This document shows, piece by piece, positions 9,288-17,727 of a stretch of DNA of 64,000 bases (within the stretch, counting starts at the first letter, position 1; each line of letters begins with the position of its first letter). Location: the NCBI RefSeq assembly GCF_030815985.1, contig NZ_JAUSXM010000001.1, positions 5,952,001 to 6,016,000 of the forward strand, written 5' to 3'. Made by a program: the position numbers and the translations under genes. The notes under the pieces were generated by a model. The model did no database searches, had not been told where the DNA came from, and was given only the letters and a program-made list of their open reading frames with translations. Source of the stretch: Paenibacillus sp. W2I17. GTDB lineage: Bacteria; Bacillota; Bacilli; Paenibacillales; Paenibacillaceae.

Positions 9288-9575
9288 ATGCAGAGCAAAA
9301 TCGATGAAATCATCACACATATTGCACACTCTCACCAGCAGATCGCACGTGTGCTGGATGCCAAACGCCAAGTTGCTGTACGCATGTCTGAAATCATCAA
9401 TCATTTGCCAGATATCGAACCGGAGTTGGATGGCGTTGACGGTCTGTTGGATAGCTCTGGGCAAATCAACAAAAGCATTATCTCTTACTTGGGGGGCCTT
9501 GCAGATCTGGAAGAGGCTGTAGCCGAAACGCTGACCCAAGTCATGCGGGAGATCGCGGTTCAAGAAGAAGAATAA
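9288..9575 (+). CDS. Small helical protein A of the spore-type glycosylation cluster
   Basis: A 95-residue acidic, all-helical protein of unknown function. GGAGGAGGA precedes the ATG at 9288. The N-terminus (IDEIITHIAHSHQQIARVLD) is clearly similar to the product of the gene at 9937 (LIESIAHSQQALARILD), so the two are paralogs. Heptad-like spacing of hydrophobic residues suggests a coiled coil. It opens the plus-strand run of spore-glycosylation-type genes. A structural or adaptor role on the spore surface is inference only. Confidence 0.72.
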   Translation: MQSKIDEIITHIAHSHQQIARVLDAKRQVAVRMSEIINHLPDIEPELDGVDGLLDSSGQINKSIISYLGGLADLEEAVAETLTQVMREIAVQEEE

Positions 9576-9598
9576 GCCCGGAAGGCGGGTGAAGGAAC

Positions 9599-9940
9599 AT
9601 GAGTAGAGAACAGAGCCTCATTCTGATGCTGGACGCAGCAGCCAAAATGCAGTGGAATATTGCCCTGATCTTGGAGGCAAAAGCGATTGAGGCCGAGAAG
9701 GTACGGAACTGGACGCTGAATCATTTGAATGGGGATACCTTTCTGACGCATGGGGATCAGGTAGGCGAGCCGCTCAAAATGCATGATCAGCTGGTGGAAT
9801 TGCTGGAAGGATTAACCCGAATGGAGACCGGACTGTGTAACAATCTCAAAGCGGTGATGGTACAGAACGATAGCGAAGATGGCGGCGGTATGGACGGTGG
9901 CATGTTTGGCGGCATGGATCTGGGAGACATGGGAAAATGA
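9599..9940 (+). CDS. Small helical protein B with a Gly/Met-rich tail
   Basis: A 113-residue protein of unknown function. Residues 1 to 90 look helical (LILMLDAAAKMQWNIALILE). The last 20 residues are Gly/Met/Asp-rich (GGGMDGGMFGGMDLGDMGK), an unusual composition that suggests a flexible surface tail. The ribosome binding site GAAGGA lies just upstream. Its stop overlaps the next gene start (ATGA), so it is co-translated with its neighbours A and C. Confidence 0.72.
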   Translation: MSREQSLILMLDAAAKMQWNIALILEAKAIEAEKVRNWTLNHLNGDTFLTHGDQVGEPLKMHDQLVELLEGLTRMETGLCNNLKAVMVQNDSEDGGGMDGGMFGGMDLGDMGK

Positions 9941-10236
9941 GTCTGATGCAGCGTGAGCAGGAAGCCAAACTGGCGCTCATTGAATCCATTGCACACAGTC
10001 AGCAGGCGCTGGCACGCATTCTGGACAGTGTAGCCAGTGTAACCGCTCATTCGGAAGTATCCGCCCGCAGTCTGGCCGAGAACATTCGTTTACTGAGTCG
10101 CTATCAGGAAGAAATGTCTCGTATGGTTACGGGAATCAGGCTGGCCCGAATCCAGCATGGGGAGCCTGGCTTGCCGTGGCTCAAAGACCCCGGGTGTGCA
10201 ATTCGTATCGTTCGGGACATACAGGAGGAATGTTGA
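9937..10236 (+). CDS. Small helical protein C, paralog of protein A
   Basis: A 99-residue helical protein that shares the IAHSQQALARIL motif with the gene at 9288. It is followed after one base by the next start codon. Cysteines occur near the C-terminus (PGCAIR and the final EEC), which could matter in a cross-linked spore layer, but that is speculation. No known domain is recognised. Coupling to the upstream gene by ATGA supports a real gene. Confidence 0.7.
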   Translation: MSLMQREQEAKLALIESIAHSQQALARILDSVASVTAHSEVSARSLAENIRLLSRYQEEMSRMVTGIRLARIQHGEPGLPWLKDPGCAIRIVRDIQEEC

Positions 10237-10237
10237 C

Positions 10238-10579
10238 ATGTTAAAGAAGAAGAAAATACGACTGAGAACCAAAAGAGCTTTGTTAATCCGTGGAGCCCGT
10301 CTGCGCAAAATTCGCAAACTGCGTGCGCTCAGAGCCAAACGTGTTCTTCACAAACGCCCACTTAAAGGACGCAGTGCGTGGCTCAAAAAAAAGAAACGTG
10401 CGGTACGGCGGCACCGGAGTCCAAAGCCCGTACAACCAGTCGTCCCGGCTACCCCTACCGATCCGAACCCGGACGGTGCGTACAGCCAGGGATACAACGA
10501 GGCGTACAACGAGGGATTCAACGCGGGTTTCGCCAAGGGATTCGAGGACGGACATCAGCTGGCGTACAAAGCACAGTAA
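10238..10579 (+). CDS. Very basic protein with a GY/GF-repeat C-terminus
   Basis: A 113-residue protein in two parts. Residues 1 to 62 are extremely Lys/Arg-rich (MLKKKKIRLRTKR). A Pro-rich linker follows. Residues 82 to 106 hold a four-residue periodic pattern, YSQGYNEAYNEGF then NAGFAKGFEDG. Variants of this pattern occur at the N-termini of the next two CgeB-like proteins. AGGAGGAATG precedes the ATG at 10238. I do not recognise the family. A spore-layer scaffold or targeting role is inferred from the shared pattern and the cluster. Confidence 0.72.
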   Translation: MLKKKKIRLRTKRALLIRGARLRKIRKLRALRAKRVLHKRPLKGRSAWLKKKKRAVRRHRSPKPVQPVVPATPTDPNPDGAYSQGYNEAYNEGFNAGFAKGFEDGHQLAYKAQ

Positions 10580-10630
10580 CCGAGTAGATAGGATTATTCC
10601 TGCATGGAATGATACCTGTATAACAGTTAG

Positions 10631-10661
10631 CCCGGGGGGACAGATCCCTCCGGGTTATTTG
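10631..10661 (+). terminator. Strong GC hairpin, probable terminator or attenuator
   Basis: CCCGGGGGGA (10631-10640) pairs with TCCCTCCGGG (10645-10654) over a 4-base loop, followed by TTATTTG. The tail is weak, so some read-through into the CgeB genes is likely. The remaining bases up to 10831 hold no recognised feature. Confidence 0.6.
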
Positions 10662-10831
10662 CATCGCCGCAAAAGCGGACATGCCCGTACAGGCGGATGT
10701 GGAGGGCATGCGCCAATTTTGCGCCTTGCAGGACACCCGTCCATGATGCATCTGACCCCGAGGCATATCCTTTAGAGGGAAGACCAATCTCGGGGAGAGT
10801 CTGGAAGTGAGATCTCCTGAAGGAAGACAGG

Positions 10832-11926
10832 GTGAAGAATGTGGCAAAACGAAAGCACCGTCCGCTGACCGAAGCGGAAACGGCTTACCGCGGCGGATAT
10901 GCAGAAGGCCGCAGATTCGGCGGCTGTCAAGCCATGATGGAGCGGGTGCAGATGTTTGAACCGACCTTGCGGGACATGAAGGTGTTATATATCCCGCAAG
11001 GATTCGATGCCATCGATGAAGGTGTCACCTTGGCTCTGCAGCAATCTGTACGTGAATGCGTTGTTGGATCGCCAGCAGCGATGTTGCAGGAAGCCAGTCA
11101 GCATCGGCCCGATGTGGTGCTCGTCATGAATGGTCTGCATGTATTTCCCGCAGATCATGTGGAGCAGGTGAATGGCATACGTGCACTCGGTATCCGAACT
11201 GCCGTGTGGTTTGTGGATGATCCGTATTTCACCGAAGATACAACGTCCCTTTGCCAGCACTATGATGTCGTGTTCACACATGAAGAGGCCGCGGTGCCCT
11301 TTTATCTGGGACATGGAGCGAACCAGGTTATCTATATGCCACTCGCGGTGAATCCAGGCATGTTTCAACCGCGGCGCGCGGCACCGCAGCATCAGCACGA
11401 CATTTGTTTTATCGGTACCGGATTCTGGAACCGGATTGCCTTGTTTGATGAGCTGGCCCCTTTTCTTGCGGACAAAAAGGTATTCATCGCGGGTAGCCAG
11501 TGGAATCGGTTGGCACGCTTTGATGTACTAGGCCGTTTCATCCACGAAGGATGGATTGCTCCTGGAGAGACAGTGGATTATTACAATGGCGCCAAGATTG
11601 TCATTAACATTCACCGGACTTGCGAGAATGGGGAAGACAATCGCAACACACATCATCTTGAAGGTCACTCGATTAATCCACGCACGTATGAGATCAGCGC
11701 CTGCGGCACAATGCAGATTACGGATGCACGTGCAGATTTACCCCGTTATTATAAGCCGGGATATGACATCGAGACGTTCACCAACGCAGCAGAACTTCAG
11801 CGCAAGATCCACTATTATCTGAAGCATGAAGAAGAACGACAGGCGATGGCGTGGCGGGGACTTCTCACCACGATGAACCAGCACACATTCACTCGCCGCA
11901 TCGGTCAGTTGCTGGAACATTTGTAA
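10832..11926 (+). CDS. CgeB-like spore maturation glycosyltransferase 1
   Basis: A GT-B-fold protein of the CgeB family (364 residues), linked in B. subtilis to the outermost spore layer. Residues 17 to 32 carry a GG-rich motif (AYRGGYAEGRRFGG). The N-terminal domain contains VVLVMNGLHVFPADHV and AVWFVDDPYF, and the C-terminal domain has the family signature INPRTYEISACGTMQITDARAD. The GTG start at 10832 follows AAGGAAGACAGG. The next gene is a paralog. The glycan and acceptor are unknown. Confidence 0.87.
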   Translation: MKNVAKRKHRPLTEAETAYRGGYAEGRRFGGCQAMMERVQMFEPTLRDMKVLYIPQGFDAIDEGVTLALQQSVRECVVGSPAAMLQEASQHRPDVVLVMNGLHVFPADHVEQVNGIRALGIRTAVWFVDDPYFTEDTTSLCQHYDVVFTHEEAAVPFYLGHGANQVIYMPLAVNPGMFQPRRAAPQHQHDICFIGTGFWNRIALFDELAPFLADKKVFIAGSQWNRLARFDVLGRFIHEGWIAPGETVDYYNGAKIVINIHRTCENGEDNRNTHHLEGHSINPRTYEISACGTMQITDARADLPRYYKPGYDIETFTNAAELQRKIHYYLKHEEERQAMAWRGLLTTMNQHTFTRRIGQLLEHL

Positions 11927-11986
11927 TTCCCATCTGAAGTGCAGCACCAACGAGAACCCTATCCCAAAAAATAAAGGAGTGGCGGT

Positions 11987-13126
11987 ATGTCTCTCAAACA
12001 CCGTAAAACCAAAAAGGTTCATGCACCCGTACTGAGCCTGGCTGATCAAGCACGCAAAAATGGGCAACATGCCGGATATGACGCAGGTAAGGAAGAAGGA
12101 TATCTGCGCGGTCGCGCCAACTATATTGTGAATTGTGCACAGGAACCGTTGCCTTTCCGACAGCTTCACGTGCTGTATGTATCCTCGGGTAAAGGCTTCC
12201 CTTACTCCCCGTTGGATGAGGCCATTATGGCCACGCTACAGGGTATGGTAGCTCAAGTAACCCTCTCTGATCCGCGTCAACCGGTTTCTGAGATTGTGCT
12301 GCAGACGCGTCCTGATCTTGTGCTTGTGCTGGATGGAATGGATATCCCCATCGAGCATATCGATGCGATTCGCCAAGCGGGCATTCAGACGGCGATCTGG
12401 CTCACGGATGACCCGTACTATACAGATATGACGCTGGAAATTGTGACACATTTTGACCATGTCTTCACGTTGGAACTGAACTGTATCGATCTGTATCGAC
12501 AAATCGGCTGCGCGTCAGTCCACTACCTCCCTTTTGCCGCATTCACTAATCATTACTTTCCGATTACAACTCCTTCCCCGTTAAAACGGGATGTCAGCTT
12601 TATCGGCTCGGCCTACTGGAACCGGGTATATTTCTTCAATCCGATCATGCCTCAGTTGATGTCACACAATACGGTATTTAACGGAATCTGGTGGGACCGT
12701 CTGCCTGACTATACTGCCTATGGCGAGAAGATTGAACTCGGTCGCTGGATGAGTCCGCCGGAGACCAATGATGTGTACAATGGCACCAAAATTGTCATCA
12801 ACCTGCATCGATCCCACGAAGATGATTCCGTTAATAATAATCACCTCAAAATCCCGCCAGCCTCACCAAACCCGAGAACGTTTGAAATTGCCGCGTCCAC
12901 GACGCTGCAGCTGACCGACGCCCGGGATGACATTGCGCGCTTCTACAAACCGGGTGTGGAGATTGAGACATATTCCTCGCCGCAGGAGTTACTCGACAAA
13001 GTGGAATATTATCTTACTCATGAAAAGGAACGCCGTGAGATTGCACTTCGTGGACTCGAACGTACACTGAAAGACCACACGTATGGCAAAAGAATTAATG
13101 AAATGTTAACCATCATATTCCCTTAA
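11987..13126 (+). CDS. CgeB-like spore maturation glycosyltransferase 2
   Basis: Tandem paralog of the previous gene (379 residues). It has the same order of motifs: a GG-type N-terminal pattern (QHAGYDAGKEEGYLRG), VLVLDGMDIPIEHI, AIWLTDDPYY, DVSFIGSAYWNRV and the C-terminal signature PNPRTFEIAASTTLQLTDARDD. AAAGGAGTGG precedes the ATG. Side-by-side CgeB copies probably act on successive sugars or different acceptors. The role in spore-surface glycosylation is inferred from family and cluster. Confidence 0.87.
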   Translation: MSLKHRKTKKVHAPVLSLADQARKNGQHAGYDAGKEEGYLRGRANYIVNCAQEPLPFRQLHVLYVSSGKGFPYSPLDEAIMATLQGMVAQVTLSDPRQPVSEIVLQTRPDLVLVLDGMDIPIEHIDAIRQAGIQTAIWLTDDPYYTDMTLEIVTHFDHVFTLELNCIDLYRQIGCASVHYLPFAAFTNHYFPITTPSPLKRDVSFIGSAYWNRVYFFNPIMPQLMSHNTVFNGIWWDRLPDYTAYGEKIELGRWMSPPETNDVYNGTKIVINLHRSHEDDSVNNNHLKIPPASPNPRTFEIAASTTLQLTDARDDIARFYKPGVEIETYSSPQELLDKVEYYLTHEKERREIALRGLERTLKDHTYGKRINEMLTIIFP

Positions 13127-13144
13127 TTCTGGCCGGGAGGAGGT

Positions 13145-14818
13145 GTGCACAGTACCCTGTATCGGATACCCGTGTACAGGGTCCGTGCGGCCATGGCAAC
13201 GAAACCAAAGCTGATGTTATTTTCACATGTGTGTAATACTCGCAGCATTACAGGCGCCGAGAAGTTGCTGCTTCATTTTATGAGAGAGATCGGTGCGATC
13301 TTTGAATGTGTGCTCGTAGCCCCTCAGGAGGGGAAGCTTGCGGGGCTTGCGCGAAGATTCGGCATTCAGGTCAAAATATGCACTCTGCCGATGCTTCACG
13401 GTGTGTACACACCTTACTTGGGCATTGCAGATGATGCGGAGCATCTTCGTCATACACCAGCGTATCAGGAAGCGGTCTCCCTCATACGGGAGACTGCTCC
13501 CGATATGGTGTTAACGAACACCTGCGTTAATGTGATGCCGGCTGTAGCGGCAAAGTCCCTTCAGATTCCGGTCATCTGGAAGATTACCGAGATCATTCAT
13601 ACGAATGAACATACAACCGAGGCGATCCAGATGATTGGCCGTTACGCGGATTGGATTATCGGTATATCCGAGACAGCGGTGGCCCCATTCCAAGAAGCCG
13701 GCATGGGAGACAAAGTGACCATCATTTCCCCAACTTGGGAACCCGCGCTACCAGCACCGGACCGCTGGGTTCATCTGCGCGAACGTAAGCGTATGGAGCT
13801 CGGTTTCAAATCATCGCAGACCTGTATCGGTTATATTTCTTCATTTATATATGATGCCAAAGGGTTGAAACCTTTTGTGGATATGGCCTTGAGGATCTGC
13901 GAAACGCATTCGCGCTGTCGCTTCTGGATCATCGGGGCACCATCGGATAAAAAGTATTACGACGAGTGTGTATCACGGGTGAGAAAATCCGGGTATTCAC
14001 GCCGATTTACCTTCACCACATTTGAAGAGAACGTATCTCTGGCGTATACCGCAATGGATATCCTGGTCATCCCAAGCATGGTCAAGGAAGGATTTGGCAT
14101 GACCGCATTGGAGGGTCTCTATTTTGCCAAACCGGTCATCGCTTTCGCTCAGGGTGGACTGAAGGAGTTAATGGAATCGGTAGGCAGTGATGCATTTTTG
14201 GCCCCGCCGGGCGATACCGAAGCGCTTGTCACCTTGGCAACAACCTTGCTGAATGATGCAGAGCTGGCATCAAATACAGGATGGCGCAATCGGACAGAAG
14301 CGGAAAGGCTCTACGGCGTTGAAACCTACCGAACAAAATTGCATACGATGGTGACACAGTGGTTATTGCGTTTTCCCGGATGGTTTGCTTATATCCAACC
14401 TCCGAATGGACCTGTGTATGCCCATGGGGAGGGAGGACTACGCACTGTACTGGTTCTGGAGCCGGCTACGGTTCGGGCACTGTTATTCCCGCTGACCGTC
14501 ATCCAGGCGTTGCCACATTCCTCATTACCTCCAATCGCAGTGGGTCACGATGTTCCTGGTGCCTCAGGTACTGTCCCAGCTGCAAAGCTGATTCAACAGA
14601 GGGGCAAAACACGGAAGCGTCGTCGCAAGCCACTTGCACCTCATTCTCGCCGAGACCGTGAGGGACTGAAACGTACTTCCGGAACTGGCAGACGTAAGGG
14701 GAGAACCCGTACAACGAAGGGACCGCGTCCACATGTGGGGAAATCGGCTAGTCGCAGACGCAAATCTGCCAAGGCAGGACGTAGCCGAGCAGGGCGCAAG
14801 GGTTCCAATACAAGATGA
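13145..14818 (+). CDS. GT4-type glycosyltransferase with a long basic C-terminal tail
   Basis: A GT-B glycosyltransferase (557 residues). The N-terminal domain opens LMLFSHVCNTRSITGAEKLL. The GT1/4 domain spans about residues 210 to 385 and contains VIPSMVKEGFGMTALEG and KPVIAFAQGGLKEL, the nucleotide-sugar-binding EX7E-like region. The last 70 to 75 residues are almost only Arg, Lys, Gly, Ser and Thr, an unusual extension. The GTG at 13145 sits close to GGGAGGAGGT; an ATG at 13193 would remove 16 residues. The basic tail may anchor the enzyme to the spore or an anionic polymer. Confidence 0.85.
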   Translation: MHSTLYRIPVYRVRAAMATKPKLMLFSHVCNTRSITGAEKLLLHFMREIGAIFECVLVAPQEGKLAGLARRFGIQVKICTLPMLHGVYTPYLGIADDAEHLRHTPAYQEAVSLIRETAPDMVLTNTCVNVMPAVAAKSLQIPVIWKITEIIHTNEHTTEAIQMIGRYADWIIGISETAVAPFQEAGMGDKVTIISPTWEPALPAPDRWVHLRERKRMELGFKSSQTCIGYISSFIYDAKGLKPFVDMALRICETHSRCRFWIIGAPSDKKYYDECVSRVRKSGYSRRFTFTTFEENVSLAYTAMDILVIPSMVKEGFGMTALEGLYFAKPVIAFAQGGLKELMESVGSDAFLAPPGDTEALVTLATTLLNDAELASNTGWRNRTEAERLYGVETYRTKLHTMVTQWLLRFPGWFAYIQPPNGPVYAHGEGGLRTVLVLEPATVRALLFPLTVIQALPHSSLPPIAVGHDVPGASGTVPAAKLIQQRGKTRKRRRKPLAPHSRRDREGLKRTSGTGRRKGRTRTTKGPRPHVGKSASRRRKSAKAGRSRAGRKGSNTR

Positions 14819-15924
14819 AGGCAGGGATTACGATGAAGATCATGACGGTGCTGGGTACGAGACCTGAGATCATACGGCTCAGCCTGATCATCTCCAAGCT
14901 GGACCAGTACGCGTCCAAACATATTCTGGTGCACACGGGACAGAACTTCACGGAAAGTCTCAGCGGTCTCTTTTTCAAGGAAATGGGCCTGCGCGCACCG
15001 GATTACGTTCTTCAGGATGAAGCAGCCTCTCTGGGACGACAGCTGTCCTCGATGTTTACGCAGATGGAAGATCTGATATTGCAGGAGAAGCCCGATAAAT
15101 TGCTGCTGCTTGGCGATACCAATAGCGCATTATGTGCAGTATTGGCTGAGCGCATGGGTGTTCCTGTTATTCATATGGAAGCAGGCAATCGTTGCTTTGA
15201 CCTGGATGTGCCTGAAGAGAAAAATCGTAAGGTTATTGATGCTATCTCCACCGTTAATATGCCTTACACGGAACAGAGCAAGAAACATTTGGTCAGCGAA
15301 GGGGTACCAAGCAGGCGCATCGTGCTCACGGGCAATCCCATCTATGAAGTAATGCAGCACTACGATGTGCAAGTAAGTTCCAGCAAAATACTCAAAAAGC
15401 TCAAGCTGAAGTCCGGGCAATACTTCTTGGTTACTGCCCATCGAGCTGAGAATGTGGATCATGCCCCTCATTTGCTGGAGATTATGAAAGGACTGAACCA
15501 GGTCGCAGAGGAACACGGGTTGCGTGTGATTTGCAGTATTCATCCGCGTACCGCGATCCGGATTGCGGAGCATCTGCATCTGGAGATGAACCCGCTGGTG
15601 GAATTTCACGAACCGTTTGGATTCTTCGACTTTGTAATGCTTGAACGTCATGCACGCTGTGCACTTACGGATAGCGGTACCGTGCAGGAGGAGTGTTGCA
15701 TTATGGGCGTGCCGACCGTAACGATGCGTCGAACTACCGAGCGGCCGGAAACGGTCGATTGCGGCAGCAATGTAGTCTCCGGTCTGGATGCCGCGCGCAT
15801 CGCTGATTGCGTGAAAGTCATGACAAAGATGTCTAGCGACTGGGATTGCCCGCAAGGTTACAAAGCCACAGATGTATCCAGTAAAGTGGTTAAATTTCTG
15901 CTTGGAGGGAAAATGCATGTTTGA
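14815..15924 (+). CDS. UDP-GlcNAc 2-epimerase family protein (WecB/CapG/WbvD-like)
   Basis: Non-hydrolysing UDP-HexNAc 2-epimerase fold, with MKIMTVLGTRPEIIR at the start, the HTGQN loop, LLGDTNSAL, HMEAGNRCFD, VTAHRAENVD and a late DSGTVQEECCIMGVP. The start at 14815 overlaps the previous stop (ATGA); an internal ATG at 14833 aligns better with the family and has AAGGCAGGG before it. With the next two genes it matches a WbvD-WbvB-WbvR-like set, where this enzyme would convert UDP-L-RhaNAc to UDP-L-QuiNAc. A housekeeping UDP-ManNAc role is the alternative. Confidence 0.87.
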   Translation: MKAGITMKIMTVLGTRPEIIRLSLIISKLDQYASKHILVHTGQNFTESLSGLFFKEMGLRAPDYVLQDEAASLGRQLSSMFTQMEDLILQEKPDKLLLLGDTNSALCAVLAERMGVPVIHMEAGNRCFDLDVPEEKNRKVIDAISTVNMPYTEQSKKHLVSEGVPSRRIVLTGNPIYEVMQHYDVQVSSSKILKKLKLKSGQYFLVTAHRAENVDHAPHLLEIMKGLNQVAEEHGLRVICSIHPRTAIRIAEHLHLEMNPLVEFHEPFGFFDFVMLERHARCALTDSGTVQEECCIMGVPTVTMRRTTERPETVDCGSNVVSGLDAARIADCVKVMTKMSSDWDCPQGYKATDVSSKVVKFLLGGKMHV

Positions 15925-16903
15925 AAATAAGCGTATACTCGTGACTGGCGGTACGGGATCATGGGGTTATGAACTTGTGGCTCAACTACTGCCCCAGCAG
16001 CCCAAAGAAATTATTGTATATTCCCGGAACGAGTCCAGCCAAGTGGCTATGAGTCGTGAATTTGAAGACCCGCGTCTTCATTTCCGGATTGGAGATATTC
16101 GTGACAAGGATGCTTTGACGGCGGCTTGCCAGCATGTGGACTATGTATTTCATCTGGCTGCGCTCAAGCATGTTCCGGTGTGTGAAGACCAACCGTACGA
16201 AGCACTCAAAACCAATGTGATTGGTACACAGAACGTAATTGAGGCCGCTATTGAGAACAAGGTGGAAAAAGTAATCTATATCTCGACTGACAAGGCTGCC
16301 AATCCGTCCAACTTCTATGGCATGACAAAAGCGATCGGCGAGAAATTAATTGTATATGCAAACTTGTTACACAGTGATACCAAGTTTGTTACGGTACGGG
16401 GTGGGAATGTACTGGGGACAAATGGAAGTGTGGTACATCTGTTCAAGAATCAGATCCGCCAGAAAGGGCAGGTCTCCATCACGGATATGAGTATGACTCG
16501 ATTCTTTCTTACGCTGAAGGATGCAATCACCTTACTGTTCAAAGCTTCGGTGGAAAGTGTCGGCGGAGAGATCTTTGTCATGACGATGCCTACCTGCAAA
16601 ATCGTTGATCTTGCGGAAGTGCTGATTGAGGATTCCGGTGTGGAGAATGTGAGTATTGTGGAACGTGGCATTCGTCCAGGGGAGAAAATCCATGAAATAT
16701 TGATGAGTGAATTCGAGAGCATGACCACCGTTGTCTACGATGAGCAGTACCTGGTTATTCTTCCTACCCTGGGTATACCGGGTCTGCGTGAACATTATAC
16801 CAATTGTCCCCCGGTCTCCTTTAACAGTTTCAGTTCTGAACACCAACTCATGACCAAAGAGGAGATTCGTGAAATTCTGAAACGCGGAGGATTCTTGTCA
16901 TGA
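15917..16903 (+). CDS. UDP-GlcNAc 4,6-dehydratase/5-epimerase (CapE/WbjB/WbvB-like SDR)
   Basis: An extended SDR of 328 residues. It has a nucleotide-binding GGTGSWG near the N-terminus, IGDIRDKDAL, HLAALKHVPVCEDQP, the catalytic region STDKAANPSNFYGMTKAIGE and VRGGNVLGTNGSV, all typical of the PseB/FlaA1/CapE group. ATG 15917 is chosen because GGAGGG lies 7 bases upstream; a longer in-frame start at 15872 lacks this. It overlaps the 2-epimerase gene by 8 bases. It would make the 4-keto-6-deoxy intermediate used by the following reductase. Confidence 0.88.
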   Translation: MFENKRILVTGGTGSWGYELVAQLLPQQPKEIIVYSRNESSQVAMSREFEDPRLHFRIGDIRDKDALTAACQHVDYVFHLAALKHVPVCEDQPYEALKTNVIGTQNVIEAAIENKVEKVIYISTDKAANPSNFYGMTKAIGEKLIVYANLLHSDTKFVTVRGGNVLGTNGSVVHLFKNQIRQKGQVSITDMSMTRFFLTLKDAITLLFKASVESVGGEIFVMTMPTCKIVDLAEVLIEDSGVENVSIVERGIRPGEKIHEILMSEFESMTTVVYDEQYLVILPTLGIPGLREHYTNCPPVSFNSFSSEHQLMTKEEIREILKRGGFLS

Positions 16904-17727
16904 AACTGCTGATACTTGGTGGAAACGGAATGGCCGGCCATATTCTGGTCGACTATTTCCGCCGTCAAGGTGTACACAGCGTCTTCTACACATCTCGGGA
17001 TGTAACGGACCCCAATGGTCTGCTCCTGGATGTGAACGACAGCTTCATGGTTGATCGATTGGTAGAAGCTGTGCACCCGGATGTGATTATTAATGCTGTA
17101 GGTGTGTTGAACAACTTCGCAGATGAGGACAAAATTACTGCATATCATATTAACGGTTTCCTGCCACATCGTCTGCGGCGGGTTGCAGATACGATTGGTG
17201 CACGCCTGATTCATATCAGCACGGACTGTGTGTTCAGCGGAGAACGGGGAGCGTACCGGGAAGATGATGTTACGGATGGGACTTCAGCTTACGCCATCAC
17301 CAAAGCACTTGGCGAAGTTCAGGATGAAGGTCATCTGACGATCCGTACGTCCATCATTGGACCCGAGATTCGGCAGGGCGGCATTGGTCTGATGCAATGG
17401 TTTATGTCCAGCACAGGTGAAGTCGGGGGGTATACCCGCGTATTCTGGAACGGTGTGACCACACTTGAGCTGGCCAAATGGGTAGACCATTACCTGGCCT
17501 CATCGGTTAGTGGTCTGATCCACCTAGCTCATCCGGCACCTGTCAGCAAGCATGACCTGCTTGTATTGTTCAAGCAGACCTGGGATAAGCAGGATGTGAC
17601 GATTGTGCGTGATGACAGTGTAGTGCAGGACCGTACACTGGTGTCCACTCGCGAGGATGTGAAGACAGACCTGCCGGATTATTCTACAATGCTGAAGGAG
17701 TTGGCATTATGGATGGAGCAGAGCTGA
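16900..17727 (+). CDS. RmlD-like sugar-nucleotide reductase (WbvR-like)
   Basis: An SDR of 275 residues of the dTDP-4-dehydrorhamnose reductase type. It has N-terminal LGGNGMAGHILVDYF, PDVIINAVGVLNNF, HISTDCVFSGERGAY and the catalytic SAYAITKALGE. It starts within the stop of the dehydratase gene (ATGA). It lacks the C-terminal cupin domain of CapF, which argues for reduction to UDP-L-RhaNAc rather than the L-FucNAc route. The product assignment is inference from gene order and length. Confidence 0.85.
   Translation: MKLLILGGNGMAGHILVDYFRRQGVHSVFYTSRDVTDPNGLLLDVNDSFMVDRLVEAVHPDVIINAVGVLNNFADEDKITAYHINGFLPHRLRRVADTIGARLIHISTDCVFSGERGAYREDDVTDGTSAYAITKALGEVQDEGHLTIRTSIIGPEIRQGGIGLMQWFMSSTGEVGGYTRVFWNGVTTLELAKWVDHYLASSVSGLIHLAHPAPVSKHDLLVLFKQTWDKQDVTIVRDDSVVQDRTLVSTREDVKTDLPDYSTMLKELALWMEQS

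Noticed and set aside
15130..15918. Long minus-strand open frame (262 codons) opposite the 2-epimerase
   Set aside because: It lies wholly over a well-conserved enzyme, has no ribosome binding site and shows no recognisable domain.
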